The notes under the pieces: generated by a model | Database searches by the model: none | What the model was told of the DNA's origin: nothing | Seen by the model: only the letters and a program-made list of their open reading frames with translations | Program-made: the position numbers and the translations under genes | DNA from: Pseudomonadota bacterium | GTDB lineage: Bacteria > Bdellovibrionota_C > UBA2361 > OMII01 | DNA length: 35,146 bases | Direction of reading: 5' to 3' | NCBI GenBank assembly: GCA_027485595.1 | Contig: JAIXQT010000034.1 | Span: 1-35,146, forward strand | Shown: positions 34,762-35,146 of the stretch, in pieces | How positions within the stretch are numbered: the first letter of the stretch is position 1 | Layout of the letters: each line of letters begins with the position of its first letter

Positions 34762-35146
34762 ATGAACACACCCCCCTCCAATCTCCCCGTTCCCTCGGTT
34801 TCCAATGACATTCACGGCGCTACGCCGTTTACCAACGAGGAGCGAGACGCATGCGGCGTAGGGTTTGTCGCTGATCGCAAGGGCCGGGCGAGTCATGAGA
34901 TTGTGCAAGCGGCGCTCTCAGCGCTGCGATGTGTCGAGCACCGTGGCGCGTGTGGCGCCGACCAGGTGACGGGAGATGGCGCCGGAATAATGACCGACAT
35001 TCCCTTTGAGCTCTTCGGGTATCCTAAGGGGTCCGTGGCTGTGGCAACGCTGTTTATGCCGAGGGAGCCGCAACGACTTCGTCAGTCCTTGAAGATATTC
35101 GAGGATACCTTCGCCTTTATGGGAATGAAGGTGCTCGATTATCGCG
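34762..35146 (+). CDS. gltB: Glutamate synthase large subunit, N-terminal part (runs off the window)
   Basis: 128 codons are visible before the window ends. ERDACGVGFVADRKG, then ALSALRCVEHRGACGAD and TGDGAGIMTDIP, are the class II glutamine amidotransferase start of GltB; the Cys in DACGVGF (residue 31) becomes the N-terminal nucleophile after a 30-residue propeptide is removed. The enzyme makes glutamate from glutamine and 2-oxoglutarate; the synthase and FMN domains would lie beyond the edge. The ATG is chosen because the propeptide length then fits the family. The 124-bp gap before it holds GAAGCA and TGCTTC arms (about 34718-34740) that could form a hairpin, and no clear promoter. Confidence 0.92.
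   Translation, partial: MNTPPSNLPVPSVSNDIHGATPFTNEERDACGVGFVADRKGRASHEIVQAALSALRCVEHRGACGADQVTGDGAGIMTDIPFELFGYPKGSVAVATLFMPREPQRLRQSLKIFEDTFAFMGMKVLDYR

Noticed and set aside
1-35146. tRNA or rRNA genes
   Set aside because: No T-loop-like GGTTCAAATCC in a cloverleaf context was found in any intergenic stretch.

Overview
The window is a compact, gene-dense stretch of a Gram-negative-type bacterial chromosome of moderate GC content. It carries greB, sbcD/sbcC, a large-subunit glutamate synthase, secreted and lipoprotein signal peptides, clear Shine-Dalgarno sequences and a good sigma-70-like promoter. The exact lineage cannot be read from the sequence. The FG-GAP-like secreted protein, fatty acyl-CoA genes, four-helix-bundle (S23/IVP) insertion and very large orphan protein would fit a deltaproteobacterial or Bdellovibrionota-like group, but this is a guess. 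No rRNA, tRNA, CRISPR array, prophage or classical insertion sequence was seen.

Layout. 1-6000: end of a probable exported protein, a histidine-rich multipass membrane protein, a P1B metal ATPase with a TPC motif, a secreted repeat protein and a small zinc-ribbon membrane protein. 6000-14300: a PLP threonine/serine dehydratase, a 686-bp S23 element bounded by GTGAAC-rich inverted repeats, then a sugar block (GT-A glycosyltransferase, divergent GH1 glycosidase, HAD sugar phosphatase), an acyl-CoA dehydrogenase and an unknown protein. 14400-19000: a response regulator with a PAS-like tail, then sbcD-sbcC-HIT in one transcription unit, followed by a REP-like double-hairpin repeat. 19250-23910: a tight operon of enoyl-CoA hydratase, short-chain acyl-CoA dehydrogenase, a B12-dependent acyl-CoA mutase split into two subunits, then greB and a hairpin terminator. 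24000-26100: an amidohydrolase lipoprotein with its own promoter and a second, gene-less copy of the GTGAAC inverted repeat. 26100-33300: a YrbL-like kinase-fold gene divergent from a 1696-residue protein that joins an M48-like metalloprotease to a C-terminal ADCK/UbiB-like kinase fold, and a convergent GT61-type glycosyltransferase. 33400-end: an MFS transporter and the start of gltB.

Working together. The 19-23 kb operon reads as a path linking isobutyryl-CoA or methylmalonyl-CoA to straight-chain acyl-CoA oxidation; the mutase carries Gln where methylmalonyl-CoA mutases carry the substrate-binding Arg, which favours isobutyryl-CoA mutase. SbcC and SbcD form a Mre11-Rad50-type nuclease. The glycosyltransferase, GH1 and HAD genes may act on one glycoside or compatible solute. 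The most unusual items are the giant protease-kinase protein, the S23 element with its minimal derivative, and a C-terminal domain at the left edge that resembles a dead tyrosine recombinase.
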